A stretch of 64,000 nt of DNA from Mariprofundus erugo (lineage in GTDB: Bacteria; Pseudomonadota; Zetaproteobacteria; Mariprofundales; Mariprofundaceae), in NCBI RefSeq assembly GCF_005818865.1, contig NZ_VBRY01000005.1, positions 124,001 through 188,000 of the forward strand, written 5' to 3'. Below, piece by piece: positions 50,568-58,693 of this stretch. Both the position numbers and the translations under genes were made by a program. The notes beneath the pieces are model-generated. The model was not told the DNA's origin, made no database searches, and saw only the letters and a program-made list of their open reading frames with translations. The stretch's first letter is position 1. Each line of letters begins with the position of its first letter.

Positions 50568-52772
50568 ATGGCTAGTACCAAATATGCAGCTCATATTAAT
50601 GAGGCGAAAGAAATTCACCATCTTGAGGAGCATCTTCTGAAAGTGGCTCACAAGGCTGCCGGATATGCAGAAGCGTTTCATTCGGAACTGTGGGCTGAAT
50701 TAGCTGGGCGTTGGCATGATCTGGGTAAGTATTCAGCTACATTCCAGAAGATGATTTATGAAGCCAATGGGATGGATGCGCATGTTGAACCGGAGACTTC
50801 CGGTCCTCGCAATCACTCATCAGCGGGCGCTTTATACGCGGTCGAAAAACTGGGAGTTGCCGGACGTGTTTTGGCCTATCTGATCGCCGGACATCATGCG
50901 GGGTTGCCTGATTGGTTTAAGGTCGATGCGCCGGGGCAGGCATTGGGCGAACGTTTGCAGGAAAAGGAACACCTTGAAGATGCGCGCAAAGCCGATATTC
51001 CATATGAAATTCTGGCTGGAGCAACACCGACTCAAGCACCGGTTGGTGGCAGTGATGGTTTCGCCCTTTGGGTACGGATGCTGTTCTCCTCACTTGTCGA
51101 TGCAGACTTTCTCGATACCGAATCGTTTTATGACCCGGACAAGGCAGGGCAGCGAGGCAACTATCCGTATCTCTGCGACTTAAAGTGCAAGTTCGATAAC
51201 CATATGCGAGTGATTTCGGCAGAGGCTGACGATACAGAGGTGAACCGAATTCGCGCAGGAATCCTTGCCGACTGCCGTCGTGCCGGTTTGAAGGGCTCGG
51301 GCATTTTTTCGCTGACCGTACCAACCGGCGGAGGCAAGACGCTCTCCTCGATGGCCTTCGCATTGGAACATGCGGTGAGACATGGCAAGTCACGAATCAT
51401 TTATGTGATCCCATACACCAGCATTATTGAGCAGACGGCTAATATTTTTCGGGGAATATTCGGTGACAGCGTGATTGAGCACCATAGCAGCCTCGATCCC
51501 GATAAAGAAAACCACCGATCACGTCTGGCATCTGAAAACTGGGATGCGCCGATTGTGGTGACAACCAATGTACAATTTTTCGAGTCATTGTTTGCCGCAC
51601 GCACCAGCCGTTGCCGCAAGCTGCACAACATTGCCAATAGCATCGTGATACTCGATGAGGCTCAACTGATGCCACCAGAATTTCTGAAGCCTATTCTCAA
51701 GGTGATGAATCTGCTGAGTGAGCATTATGGCGTAACCTTTGTAATTTCTACCGCAACACAGCCGGCGTTGGGATCAATGAAAGATCCGTTTGGCAGAGTG
51801 TCGCTGGATGGGTTGGATGATGTGAAGGAAATCATTTCTGATCCGGATGAGCTTTATAGTCAGCTTGAGCGCGTGTCAGTGAAAATGCCGGATGACTTTC
51901 AGCAACAAAACAGCTGGGAGGATATGGCATCAGAAATTGGTGCTTATGAATCTGTATTGGCCATTGTGAACACCCGGCAGGATGCGCGTGAACTGTATCG
52001 TCTGATGCCGGAATGCACGATTCACCTCTCTGCATTGATGTGTGGCGAGCACCGCTCGCAGGTGATTGCCGAAATCAAACAACGTTTGAAATCAGGGCTT
52101 CCGACGCGAGTGGTTAGTACGCAATTGGTTGAAGCCGGTGTTGATCTCGATTTTCCGGTGGTTTATCGCGCCATGGCTGGGCTGGACTCGATTGCGCAGG
52201 CTGCGGGCCGTTGTAATCGCGAAGGTAAGTTGCAGGAGAAGGGGAAAGTCGTGGTATTCGTGCCACCGAAGCCAGCGCCAGTCGGGCATCTGCGTCGTGC
52301 TGAAACGACTACGGTTTCCCTGATGAGTGGCTACAAAGGCGATCCCTTGGCGAGGGGGAACTTCAAGCGCTTCTTCGAACATTTTTATGACAAGTGCGAA
52401 TTGGATAAAGAGGGCATTGAAAGCTTGCTTTGCCCGGAAGCTGATTTGGCGGGTGTGCAGTTTCGCACTGCGGCTATGAAAATGCAGTTGATCAAAGATG
52501 CCGGTGTGCAGGTTCTGGTTCCGGCAAATGAGGAGAGTGAAGCATTGCTGGATCAGCTGAAGGTTACAGGCCCATATCGGGAACTGATGAGAAAGCTTCA
52601 GCGATACTCGGTCAATGTATCGCAATTCTGGTTCGACAAGATGAAAGCGCGCGGCGATGTGATCGAGATTCATTCCGGTATTTTTGCATTGGTGAGTCCG
52701 GCGCTTTATCACAGGGAATTCGGGTTGTTGCTTGAAGGCGAGCCAATGGCTGCCGAGCAGACGATTTGGTGA
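50568..52772 (+). CDS. cas3: CRISPR-associated helicase-nuclease Cas3 (type I-C)
   Basis: 734 residues. N-terminal HD nuclease domain with RWHDLGKYSATFQ near residue 46, GPRNHSSAG and IAGHHAGLPDW; helicase domain with Walker A TVPTGGGKTLSSMA near 248, motif II as DEAQLMPPEFLKP, STATQPAL, and motif VI QLVEAGVDLDFP...DSIAQAAGRCNREG. It unwinds and degrades target DNA bound by Cascade. ATG 50568 (MASTKYAAH) is chosen for its AGGTGG 7 nt ahead. Cas5 follows after 7 nt. The frame is open upstream to 50379 within the WYL gene, but those residues look random. Confidence 0.96.
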   Translation: MASTKYAAHINEAKEIHHLEEHLLKVAHKAAGYAEAFHSELWAELAGRWHDLGKYSATFQKMIYEANGMDAHVEPETSGPRNHSSAGALYAVEKLGVAGRVLAYLIAGHHAGLPDWFKVDAPGQALGERLQEKEHLEDARKADIPYEILAGATPTQAPVGGSDGFALWVRMLFSSLVDADFLDTESFYDPDKAGQRGNYPYLCDLKCKFDNHMRVISAEADDTEVNRIRAGILADCRRAGLKGSGIFSLTVPTGGGKTLSSMAFALEHAVRHGKSRIIYVIPYTSIIEQTANIFRGIFGDSVIEHHSSLDPDKENHRSRLASENWDAPIVVTTNVQFFESLFAARTSRCRKLHNIANSIVILDEAQLMPPEFLKPILKVMNLLSEHYGVTFVISTATQPALGSMKDPFGRVSLDGLDDVKEIISDPDELYSQLERVSVKMPDDFQQQNSWEDMASEIGAYESVLAIVNTRQDARELYRLMPECTIHLSALMCGEHRSQVIAEIKQRLKSGLPTRVVSTQLVEAGVDLDFPVVYRAMAGLDSIAQAAGRCNREGKLQEKGKVVVFVPPKPAPVGHLRRAETTTVSLMSGYKGDPLARGNFKRFFEHFYDKCELDKEGIESLLCPEADLAGVQFRTAAMKMQLIKDAGVQVLVPANEESEALLDQLKVTGPYRELMRKLQRYSVNVSQFWFDKMKARGDVIEIHSGIFALVSPALYHREFGLLLEGEPMAAEQTIW

Positions 52773-52779
52773 GGTGGAT

Positions 52780-53445
52780 ATGAAGAACTTTTGTCTGGAA
52801 GTGTGGGGTGATTTTGCCTGTTTCACCCGCCCTGAAATGAAGGTGGAAAGAGTCTCCTACGATGTGATTACGCCCTCCTCGGCGAGGGCGATTTTCGAGG
52901 CGATTCTCTGGAAGCCTGCGATTCGCTGGCATGTACGCAGGATCGAGGTGCTGGCCCCGATCAAATGGATCAATGTGCGGCGCAATGAGGTGGGCGCTGT
53001 TATTTCAGAGCGCAATGTCAAAACCGCGATGAATCAGGGCAAGGGCAACCTCGGGCTTAATATCGAGGAGGAACGACAGCAACGGGCGAGTCTATTCCTG
53101 CGCGATGTGAAATACCGCATCCATGCCGCATTTGAGATGACCGACAAGGCAGGTGATGGCGATACGTCGGTTAAGTTCTCCGAAATGTTCGAGCGGCGCG
53201 CCTCAAAAGGACAGTGCTTCAATCAGCCCTATCTCGGCTGCCGCGAGTTCTCCGCCAACTTCAAACTGGTGAACCCGAAAGAGGAAACCGCCCCATCAAT
53301 CAGCGAATGCCGCGATTTGGGCTGGATGCTTTACGATCTGGACTACGGTGATCCGAAAGACCCGAAACCTCTCTTCTTCCGGGCTGAGTTAAAAAACGGA
53401 GTGATCGAAGTGCCGGCATTCGATAGCGAGGAGGTGCGCGGATGA
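52780..53445 (+). CDS. cas5c: Type I-C Cascade subunit and crRNA endonuclease Cas5c (Cas5d)
   Basis: 221 residues. RAMP fold that, in type I-C systems, replaces Cas6 as the crRNA-processing nuclease and remains on the 5' handle. Starts MKNFCLEVWGDFACFTRPEMKVERVSYD, an I-C Cas5 hallmark; the catalytic region is in RRIEVLAPIKWINVRRNEVGAV, and FLRDVKYRIHAAFEM carries the C-terminal part. ATG 52780 with GAGGTGG ahead. Overlaps the Cas8c start by 4 nt. Confidence 0.95.
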   Translation: MKNFCLEVWGDFACFTRPEMKVERVSYDVITPSSARAIFEAILWKPAIRWHVRRIEVLAPIKWINVRRNEVGAVISERNVKTAMNQGKGNLGLNIEEERQQRASLFLRDVKYRIHAAFEMTDKAGDGDTSVKFSEMFERRASKGQCFNQPYLGCREFSANFKLVNPKEETAPSISECRDLGWMLYDLDYGDPKDPKPLFFRAELKNGVIEVPAFDSEEVRG

Positions 53446-55169
53446 TTCTGCAAGCACTGGCTGAATATTATGATCGAAAAACAAAGGCGGGTGATGGTCT
53501 CGCCCCGGCAGGATTCGAAAACAAGGAGATTCCATTTGTTCTGGAAATCGATCGGAACGGGAGTCTGGTCCAGATCGAGGATACCCGCGAACAGGTCGGA
53601 AAGAAGAAGCGCGCCCGTTCGGTGTTGGTTCCGCAAGGCGTAAAAAAGACATCGGGTGTGGCGGCGAATCTGCTCTGGGATACGGTTGAGTATCTGCTTG
53701 GCGTCGATACGCGGGGTAAACCGGAACGCGTGGCCGAGCAGCTTGCGGCATTCAAAGGCCGCATCGCGCAGTTGCCGGGTGTTGAAAGCGATCCCGGCAT
53801 CGAGGCGATTGATAAGTTCTATAGCTTGCTCGATCTGGACACGTTTGCCGCCATACCTGAATGGAAGGAGATAATCGAATCCAATCCGAATATGACATTC
53901 AGGTTGCAGGGTGACCGTGAACTGATTTGTCAACGCCCGGCTGTGATTGCTGCGATCCGGGCTATGGCGATAGGAGACATCTCAGGCAAAGGGCGCTGTC
54001 TGATTTCCGGTAAGGAAGATGAAATTGAACGCCTTCACACTGCCATTAAGGGTGTATGGGGGGCGCAATCATCAGGTGCGAATGTGGTTTCATTCAATCT
54101 CGATGCCTTCAACTCCTACGGCAAAACGCAAGGCCACAATGCTCCTGTCGGAAAAGAGATAGCCTTTGCCTATACCACGGCTCTCAATCACTTGCTTGGC
54201 AAAGATTCGGAACAACGTATGCAAGTCGGGGATGCCAGCACTGTATTTTGGGCCGAGAAACGATCTGATCTGGAAACAGCAGTGCCAAACATTTTTGGCG
54301 AATCACCGAAGGACGATCCGGACAGGCATGCTCGGGCTGTCGAACAGCTCTTCAATTCGGTTCAGAATGGTCGTTACACCCCTGATGACGGACATACCCG
54401 TTTTTATGTGCTCGGTCTTGCTCCCAATGCGGCGCGCATTGCCGTGCGCTTCTGGCATGTCGGCACGGTGGCTAATATGGCCGAACGCATCGTTCAGCAC
54501 TTCGTTGACCTGAAAATCATGCACGGCCCGAAGGAACCGGAGTTTCTGTCGCTGTTCAGATTGCTGGTTGCCACGGCAAGCCTCGGCAAATCTGAAAACA
54601 TCCCTCCCAATCTGGCCGGCGATTTCATGCGCTCCATTCTTGAAGGATTGCCGTATCCGCAGACCCTGCTTGGAGCTGCGATCCGGCGTATCAGGGCCGA
54701 ACAACATGTGAACTATCAGCGCGCCGCACTGATCAAGGCGTGCATAAATCGCGCAACGCGCTACTCGAATTCGGAAATAAAGGAGGAACTGAAAGTGTCA
54801 CTCGACGAAAACAACACCAATATTGGCTACCGGCTCGGACGGCTGTTCGCTGTGTTGGAAAAGGCACAGGAGGAGGCGAATCCGGGTATCAACGCGACGA
54901 TCCGGGATCGCTACTACGGCTCAGCCTCCAGCTCACCGGTCACGGTATTTTCAACCCTGATGAAGCTTAACAAGCACCATATTGCCAAGCTGGGCAAAGG
55001 ACGGGCAGTAAACCTGGAACGACTGACGGGCGAAATCGTTGCTGGAATTGCCGATTTTCCGGCGCACCTGCCACTTGCCGATCAGGGGCGTTTTGCCATC
55101 GGCTACTACCACCAGCGCCAGAACTTTTTTACCAAAAAATCAGAAGAGAAGGAGATGATCCATGAGTAA
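53442..55169 (+). CDS. cas8c: Type I-C Cascade large subunit Cas8c (Csd1)
   Basis: 575 residues. The large subunit recognises the PAM and recruits Cas3. Starts [37 protein letters not shown], the characteristic Csd1 opening; [26 protein letters not shown] and the C-terminal [35 protein letters not shown] are conserved family segments. Overlaps cas5 by 4 nt and cas7 by 8 nt, so the four interference genes are co-translated. Confidence 0.95.
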   Translation: MILQALAEYYDRKTKAGDGLAPAGFENKEIPFVLEIDRNGSLVQIEDTREQVGKKKRARSVLVPQGVKKTSGVAANLLWDTVEYLLGVDTRGKPERVAEQLAAFKGRIAQLPGVESDPGIEAIDKFYSLLDLDTFAAIPEWKEIIESNPNMTFRLQGDRELICQRPAVIAAIRAMAIGDISGKGRCLISGKEDEIERLHTAIKGVWGAQSSGANVVSFNLDAFNSYGKTQGHNAPVGKEIAFAYTTALNHLLGKDSEQRMQVGDASTVFWAEKRSDLETAVPNIFGESPKDDPDRHARAVEQLFNSVQNGRYTPDDGHTRFYVLGLAPNAARIAVRFWHVGTVANMAERIVQHFVDLKIMHGPKEPEFLSLFRLLVATASLGKSENIPPNLAGDFMRSILEGLPYPQTLLGAAIRRIRAEQHVNYQRAALIKACINRATRYSNSEIKEELKVSLDENNTNIGYRLGRLFAVLEKAQEEANPGINATIRDRYYGSASSSPVTVFSTLMKLNKHHIAKLGKGRAVNLERLTGEIVAGIADFPAHLPLADQGRFAIGYYHQRQNFFTKKSEEKEMIHE

Positions 55170-56043
55170 TTGCATTCAAAATAGATATGACTTCGTACTG
55201 CTGTTCGATGTGCAGGACGGCAATCCCAACGGCGACCCCGATGCAGGCAATCTGCCGCGCGTCGATGCCGAAACCGGCAAAGGGCTGGTCACTGATGTCT
55301 GCCTCAAACGCAAGGTGCGCAACTATGTAGGACTTAAGCATGGCGAGAAGCCGCCTTACGAGATTTATGTGAAAGAGAAGGCCGTGCTGACCAATCAACA
55401 GGAGAAAGCATACATTGCGCTCGGGCTTGATCCGAAGGGCAAGGATGGCAAGCGTAAAGGCGGGGACGACGTGGATAAGGCTCGCGACTGGATGTGCAGG
55501 AATTTTTTCGACATTCGCACATTCGGTGCCGTCATGGGCTTGAAAGAGGCGAATTGCGGCCAGGTACGCGGACCTGTGCAGATCACCTTCGCCCGCAGTG
55601 TCGATCCGGTCGTCACGCTGGAGCATTCGATCACCCGTATGGCCGTGGCAACTGAGGCCGAAGCCGAGAAACAGGATGGCGATAACCGCACCATGGGCCG
55701 CAAGTTCACCGTGCCTTACGGTCTCTATGTCGCCCATGGCTTTGTCTCTGCATCGCTGGCAGGGCAGACAGGCTTCTCCGAAGGGGATCTCTCTTTGCTG
55801 TGGGAGTCGCTGAACAATATGTTCGAGCACGATCGTTCGGCTGCGCGCGGCATGATGGCCACCCGTAAACTGGTGGTGTTCAAGCATGAATCGAATATGG
55901 GCAACGCTCCGGCGCATGTGCTTTTCGACAGGGTGCAGGCAGAGTTGAAAGACGGCGTTACCGCACCAAGAAGTTTTGCAGATTATGACATCAGCGTGAA
56001 TTCCGATAATCTGCCGAGTGGAGTTACGATTCTGGAGGTCTGA
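55162..56043 (+). CDS. cas7c: Type I-C Cascade backbone subunit Cas7 (Csd2)
   Basis: 293 residues. Multicopy RAMP protein that coats crRNA. Opening [52 protein letters not shown] is signature I-C Cas7, and [32 protein letters not shown] contains the conserved Arg-rich thumb region. The stop (TGA, 56041-56043) is separated by 1 nt from the antitoxin ATG, and a GGAGG ribosome site for the antitoxin lies inside the end of cas7. Confidence 0.96.
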   Translation: MSNCIQNRYDFVLLFDVQDGNPNGDPDAGNLPRVDAETGKGLVTDVCLKRKVRNYVGLKHGEKPPYEIYVKEKAVLTNQQEKAYIALGLDPKGKDGKRKGGDDVDKARDWMCRNFFDIRTFGAVMGLKEANCGQVRGPVQITFARSVDPVVTLEHSITRMAVATEAEAEKQDGDNRTMGRKFTVPYGLYVAHGFVSASLAGQTGFSEGDLSLLWESLNNMFEHDRSAARGMMATRKLVVFKHESNMGNAPAHVLFDRVQAELKDGVTAPRSFADYDISVNSDNLPSGVTILEV

Positions 56044-56044
56044 C

Positions 56045-56263
56045 ATGGCTGTACCTGCAAACCTGCTCAAAGATGCGCTGGCGCTGGAAGCGACCAGCCG
56101 GGCGGAACTTGTGGACGAATTGCTGGCCAGTCTCGACCAGCCGGACAAAGCCATTGATGCGCGGTGGGCTGAAGAGGCGGAACGCCGCCTCGATGCCTAT
56201 GAACGCGGGGAGATGGAGTCCGTATCCGTTCATGAGGTATTAGCCCGTTATAAGACGGAATGA
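56045..56263 (+). CDS. Addiction-module antitoxin (CHP02574-type), inside the cas operon
   Basis: 72 residues. LLKDALALEATSRAELVDELLASLDQP followed by IDARWAEEAERRLDAYERGEMESVSVHEVLARYKTE, matching the putative addiction-module component family (CHP02574, RelB/Phd-like fold with short DNA-binding start and C-terminal toxin-wrapping helix). ATG 56045 has GGAGG 8 nt ahead. Its stop overlaps the toxin start by 4 nt (ATGA). It lies 1 nt after cas7, in the same direction and frame-tight operon, not at the edge of the island. Confidence 0.85.
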   Translation: MAVPANLLKDALALEATSRAELVDELLASLDQPDKAIDARWAEEAERRLDAYERGEMESVSVHEVLARYKTE

Positions 56264-56553
56264 AAATCCGTTTTCTGCCACCGGCTATTGCAGAGCTGGA
56301 TGAAGCGGTCGCCTGGTATGAACGGGAGCAAGCTGGGTTGGAGCGAAGGTTTCTCAACGATTTTACCCATGCGTTGAATTCGATAGCGGCCTTCCCCGAA
56401 GGTTGGCATCAATTGTCCAGGCGTACCCGCCGTTGCCGGTTGAGGCGATTTCCTTATGGGGTCGTTTACCAACTGCGAGAGGGTCAGATTCTGGTGATTG
56501 CGGTTGCTCATCTCCATCGTGAGCCAGGCTATTGGCAAGGCAGAGTAAGTTGA
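56260..56553 (+). CDS. RelE/ParE-family toxin, inside the cas operon
   Basis: 97 residues. IRFLPPAIAELDEAVAWYEREQAGLERRFLNDF and the C-terminal RLRRFPYGVVYQLREGQILVIAVAHLHREPGYW are typical of the RelE/ParE toxin fold, with the conserved Arg/Lys and a Tyr near the C-terminus; the RFPYG.VY and AVAH..R.P.YW motifs match the type usually paired with CHP02574 antitoxins. Target (ribosome-dependent mRNA cleavage or gyrase) cannot be told from sequence. The stop TGA (56551-56553) overlaps the TTG start of cas4 (TTGA). The frame is intact. Confidence 0.88.
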   Translation: MKIRFLPPAIAELDEAVAWYEREQAGLERRFLNDFTHALNSIAAFPEGWHQLSRRTRRCRLRRFPYGVVYQLREGQILVIAVAHLHREPGYWQGRVS

Positions 56554-57173
56554 CTGGCAGCAGCGACCCCATCCCGATCTCGGCATTGCAGCATTTCATC
56601 TACTGCCAGCGCCAGTGTGGGTTGATCCACGTGGCGCAGGTGTGGAGTGAGAATCTGCATACCCAGAAAGGTCGGCGTGAGCATGATCGTGTCGATGTGC
56701 CGGAGTATGAGGTGAAGGCAGGGATGCGTATCGAGCGGGCCCTTCCTGTCTGGTCTGAAACTCTCGGATTGATAGGTAAATGCGATGTGGTCGAATTCCA
56801 TGACGACGGAGCTGTTTACCCGGTTGAGTATAAGCACGGGCCGCGCAAGAAGGGGCTGCACGACGATATACAGCTCTGCGCCCAGGCGATCTGTCTTGAA
56901 GAGATGCTGAATGTGACGATAGCGGAAGGGGCTATCTATCACGTCAAAAGCAGACGGCGGCGAGTGGTGGCCTTTAATGAAATGTTGCGAGGTAAGCTGC
57001 GGGAAACGGTGGTGGCGGTTCGGGCGATGGTTGAATCAGGCGAGATACCCGGCCCTGTGTTGGCCAGGCATTGTGAGCAATGCTCACTGAAAGAGATCTG
57101 TTTACCGGAAATGCAGGCAAGAGCGATAGATCTGTATGAACCGATGGCGGAGGAGCTATGCGTCAGGTATTAA
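56550..57173 (+). CDS. cas4: CRISPR adaptation exonuclease Cas4
   Basis: 207 residues. RecB-type nuclease that trims prespacers and selects PAM. First Cys in HFIYCQRQCG and the C-terminal trio HCEQCSLKEICLPE form the Fe-S ligands; catalytic segments are LIGKCDVVEFHDDGAVYPVEYKHGPRKKG with D, E and K. Start taken as TTG 56550 (TTGA overlap with the toxin stop); TTG 56532 would add six residues and overlap the toxin further. No ATG exists before the conserved region. Overlaps cas1 by 16 nt. Confidence 0.92.
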   Translation: MTGSSDPIPISALQHFIYCQRQCGLIHVAQVWSENLHTQKGRREHDRVDVPEYEVKAGMRIERALPVWSETLGLIGKCDVVEFHDDGAVYPVEYKHGPRKKGLHDDIQLCAQAICLEEMLNVTIAEGAIYHVKSRRRRVVAFNEMLRGKLRETVVAVRAMVESGEIPGPVLARHCEQCSLKEICLPEMQARAIDLYEPMAEELCVRY

Positions 57174-58189
57174 ATACGTTGTTTGTGATGACGCAGGGTT
57201 CGTATTTGCACCTTGAGCGCGAGACGCTGAAGCTTGAAATCGACAAGCAAACGAAATTGCGTGTGCCGATGCATCATATCGGTGGCATTGTGTTGTTCGG
57301 TAATGTGATGGTGAGTCCGTTTGCATTGCACCGTTGTGCAGAAGATGGACGCAGTGTGGTGATGTTAAGCGAGCAGGGCAGATTCAGAGCAAGGCTTGAA
57401 GGTCCGCAATCAGGCAATGTTCTGCTCAGACGAGCGCAACATCAGTTGCTTGATGATGAAAAGCGCAGTGTTGAGCTGATGCGAATAGTGGTGGCTGGCA
57501 AGCTGCAAAATAGCCGTGCTGTTTTGTTGCGCGGTGCCCGCGAGGCAAGCTCACCGGAGTATGCGGCACGGTTGCGCCTGGCTGCCGATAATCTGGCAGG
57601 CTCCATTCGGGCTTTGCCACAGGCGATAGACGCGGATGTCTTGCGTGGAATCGAAGGGCAGGCAGCGCGAGAATATTTTGATTCATTTAATGCGTTATTG
57701 CGGCACAACCAGGATGCCTTTGCAATGAAGGGGCGCAATCGGCGGCCGCCACGGGATCGAATCAATGCATTACTCTCTTTCCTTTACGCGTTGTTGGCCA
57801 ACGAGTGTGTATCTGCGGTTGAAAGCGTTGGGCTTGATCCGCAGGTTGGCTATTTACATACACTTCGTCCGGGCAGGCCTGGGCTTGCCCTCGATTTGAT
57901 GGAGGAGTTTCGTCCATTGCTGGCGGATCGACTGGCGCTAACACTGATCAACCGGCAACAAATTAAGCCGGATGATTTCGAGGTGCGGCCGGGTGGTTCT
58001 GTACAGATGTCCGAAGATGCGCGCCGGACGTTGTTGACTGCATGGCAGCAGCGTAAACAGGATGAAGTGAAGCATGAGCAGCTTGGACAATCTGTGCCGA
58101 TTGCCCTGATGCCCATGGTGCAGGCAAGGCTTTTGGCGCGGTTTATACGTGGGGAGTCGGCTGAATATACGCCTTACATGCCGAGATAG
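57158..58189 (+). CDS. cas1: CRISPR-associated endonuclease/integrase Cas1
   Basis: 343 residues. Integrase that inserts spacers with Cas2. The metal-binding Glu lies in LRGIEGQAAREYFDSF near residue 165, and the His and Asp in GYLHTLRPGRPGLALDLMEEFRPLLADR. The N-terminal beta domain starts LNTLFVMTQGSYLHLERETLKLEIDKQTKLRVPMHHIGGIVLFG. Its ATG lies within the end of cas4, and cas2 follows after 3 nt. Sequence and length fit type I-C Cas1. Confidence 0.97.
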   Translation: MRQVLNTLFVMTQGSYLHLERETLKLEIDKQTKLRVPMHHIGGIVLFGNVMVSPFALHRCAEDGRSVVMLSEQGRFRARLEGPQSGNVLLRRAQHQLLDDEKRSVELMRIVVAGKLQNSRAVLLRGAREASSPEYAARLRLAADNLAGSIRALPQAIDADVLRGIEGQAAREYFDSFNALLRHNQDAFAMKGRNRRPPRDRINALLSFLYALLANECVSAVESVGLDPQVGYLHTLRPGRPGLALDLMEEFRPLLADRLALTLINRQQIKPDDFEVRPGGSVQMSEDARRTLLTAWQQRKQDEVKHEQLGQSVPIALMPMVQARLLARFIRGESAEYTPYMPR

Positions 58190-58192
58190 AGT

Positions 58193-58483
58193 ATGAATAT
58201 TGTTGTTACTTATGATGTAAATACAGAGACAAAAGAGGGACGCCGTCGATTGCGCAGAGTGGCCAAGATATGTGAAGACTATGGGCAACGCGTACAGTAC
58301 TCGGTATTTGAGTGCTCGGTAGAGCCGATGCAGATGGATGCGATGCTGGCTGCGCTGAGCGATGAGATAAATACAGAGCTTGATAGCTTGCGAATATATC
58401 GCCTGTATGGCCAGCGGAGTGGGGCTGTTTATACGCTGGGCAGAGATTCATATCGGGATTTTTCAGCACCATTGGTTATCTGA
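58193..58483 (+). CDS. cas2: CRISPR-associated endoribonuclease-like adaptation protein Cas2
   Basis: 96 residues. Ferredoxin-fold dimer that bridges Cas1 dimers. MNIVVTYDVNTETKEGRRRLRRVAKICEDYGQRVQYSVFEC is typical, with the conserved Asp in VTYDV near 8. Last gene of the operon; the leader and array begin about 210 nt later. Confidence 0.97.
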   Translation: MNIVVTYDVNTETKEGRRRLRRVAKICEDYGQRVQYSVFECSVEPMQMDAMLAALSDEINTELDSLRIYRLYGQRSGAVYTLGRDSYRDFSAPLVI

Positions 58484-58693
58484 GGCGCAGTTGTTCTTTA
58501 TAATTCGGAATCAAATGCGCGAACCCTTAGTGATGTCTGAACACACGGGGGCTTCGCGATTGAACTATCTGTTTGATTTTCATGGATATATTTGGGAATA
58601 TGTCGAAGGTGATGAAACTTTCCGGGCTTGCTTGAAGTGGTTCGCGAAAAGCCCGGATATTTTCATTGCCGCTTCACCAGTTAAACAGGTGGA
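58484..58693 (+). promoter_or_regulatory. CRISPR leader
   Basis: About 210 bp of AT-rich, non-coding sequence directly between cas2 and repeat 1, at the end of the array that would receive new spacers, with orientation matching the repeats (repeat 3' end is GGATTGAAAC). It should carry the array promoter and Cas1-Cas2 docking sites; AT-rich runs such as TTGATTTTCATGGATATATT are present. No precise elements are claimed. Confidence 0.75.
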
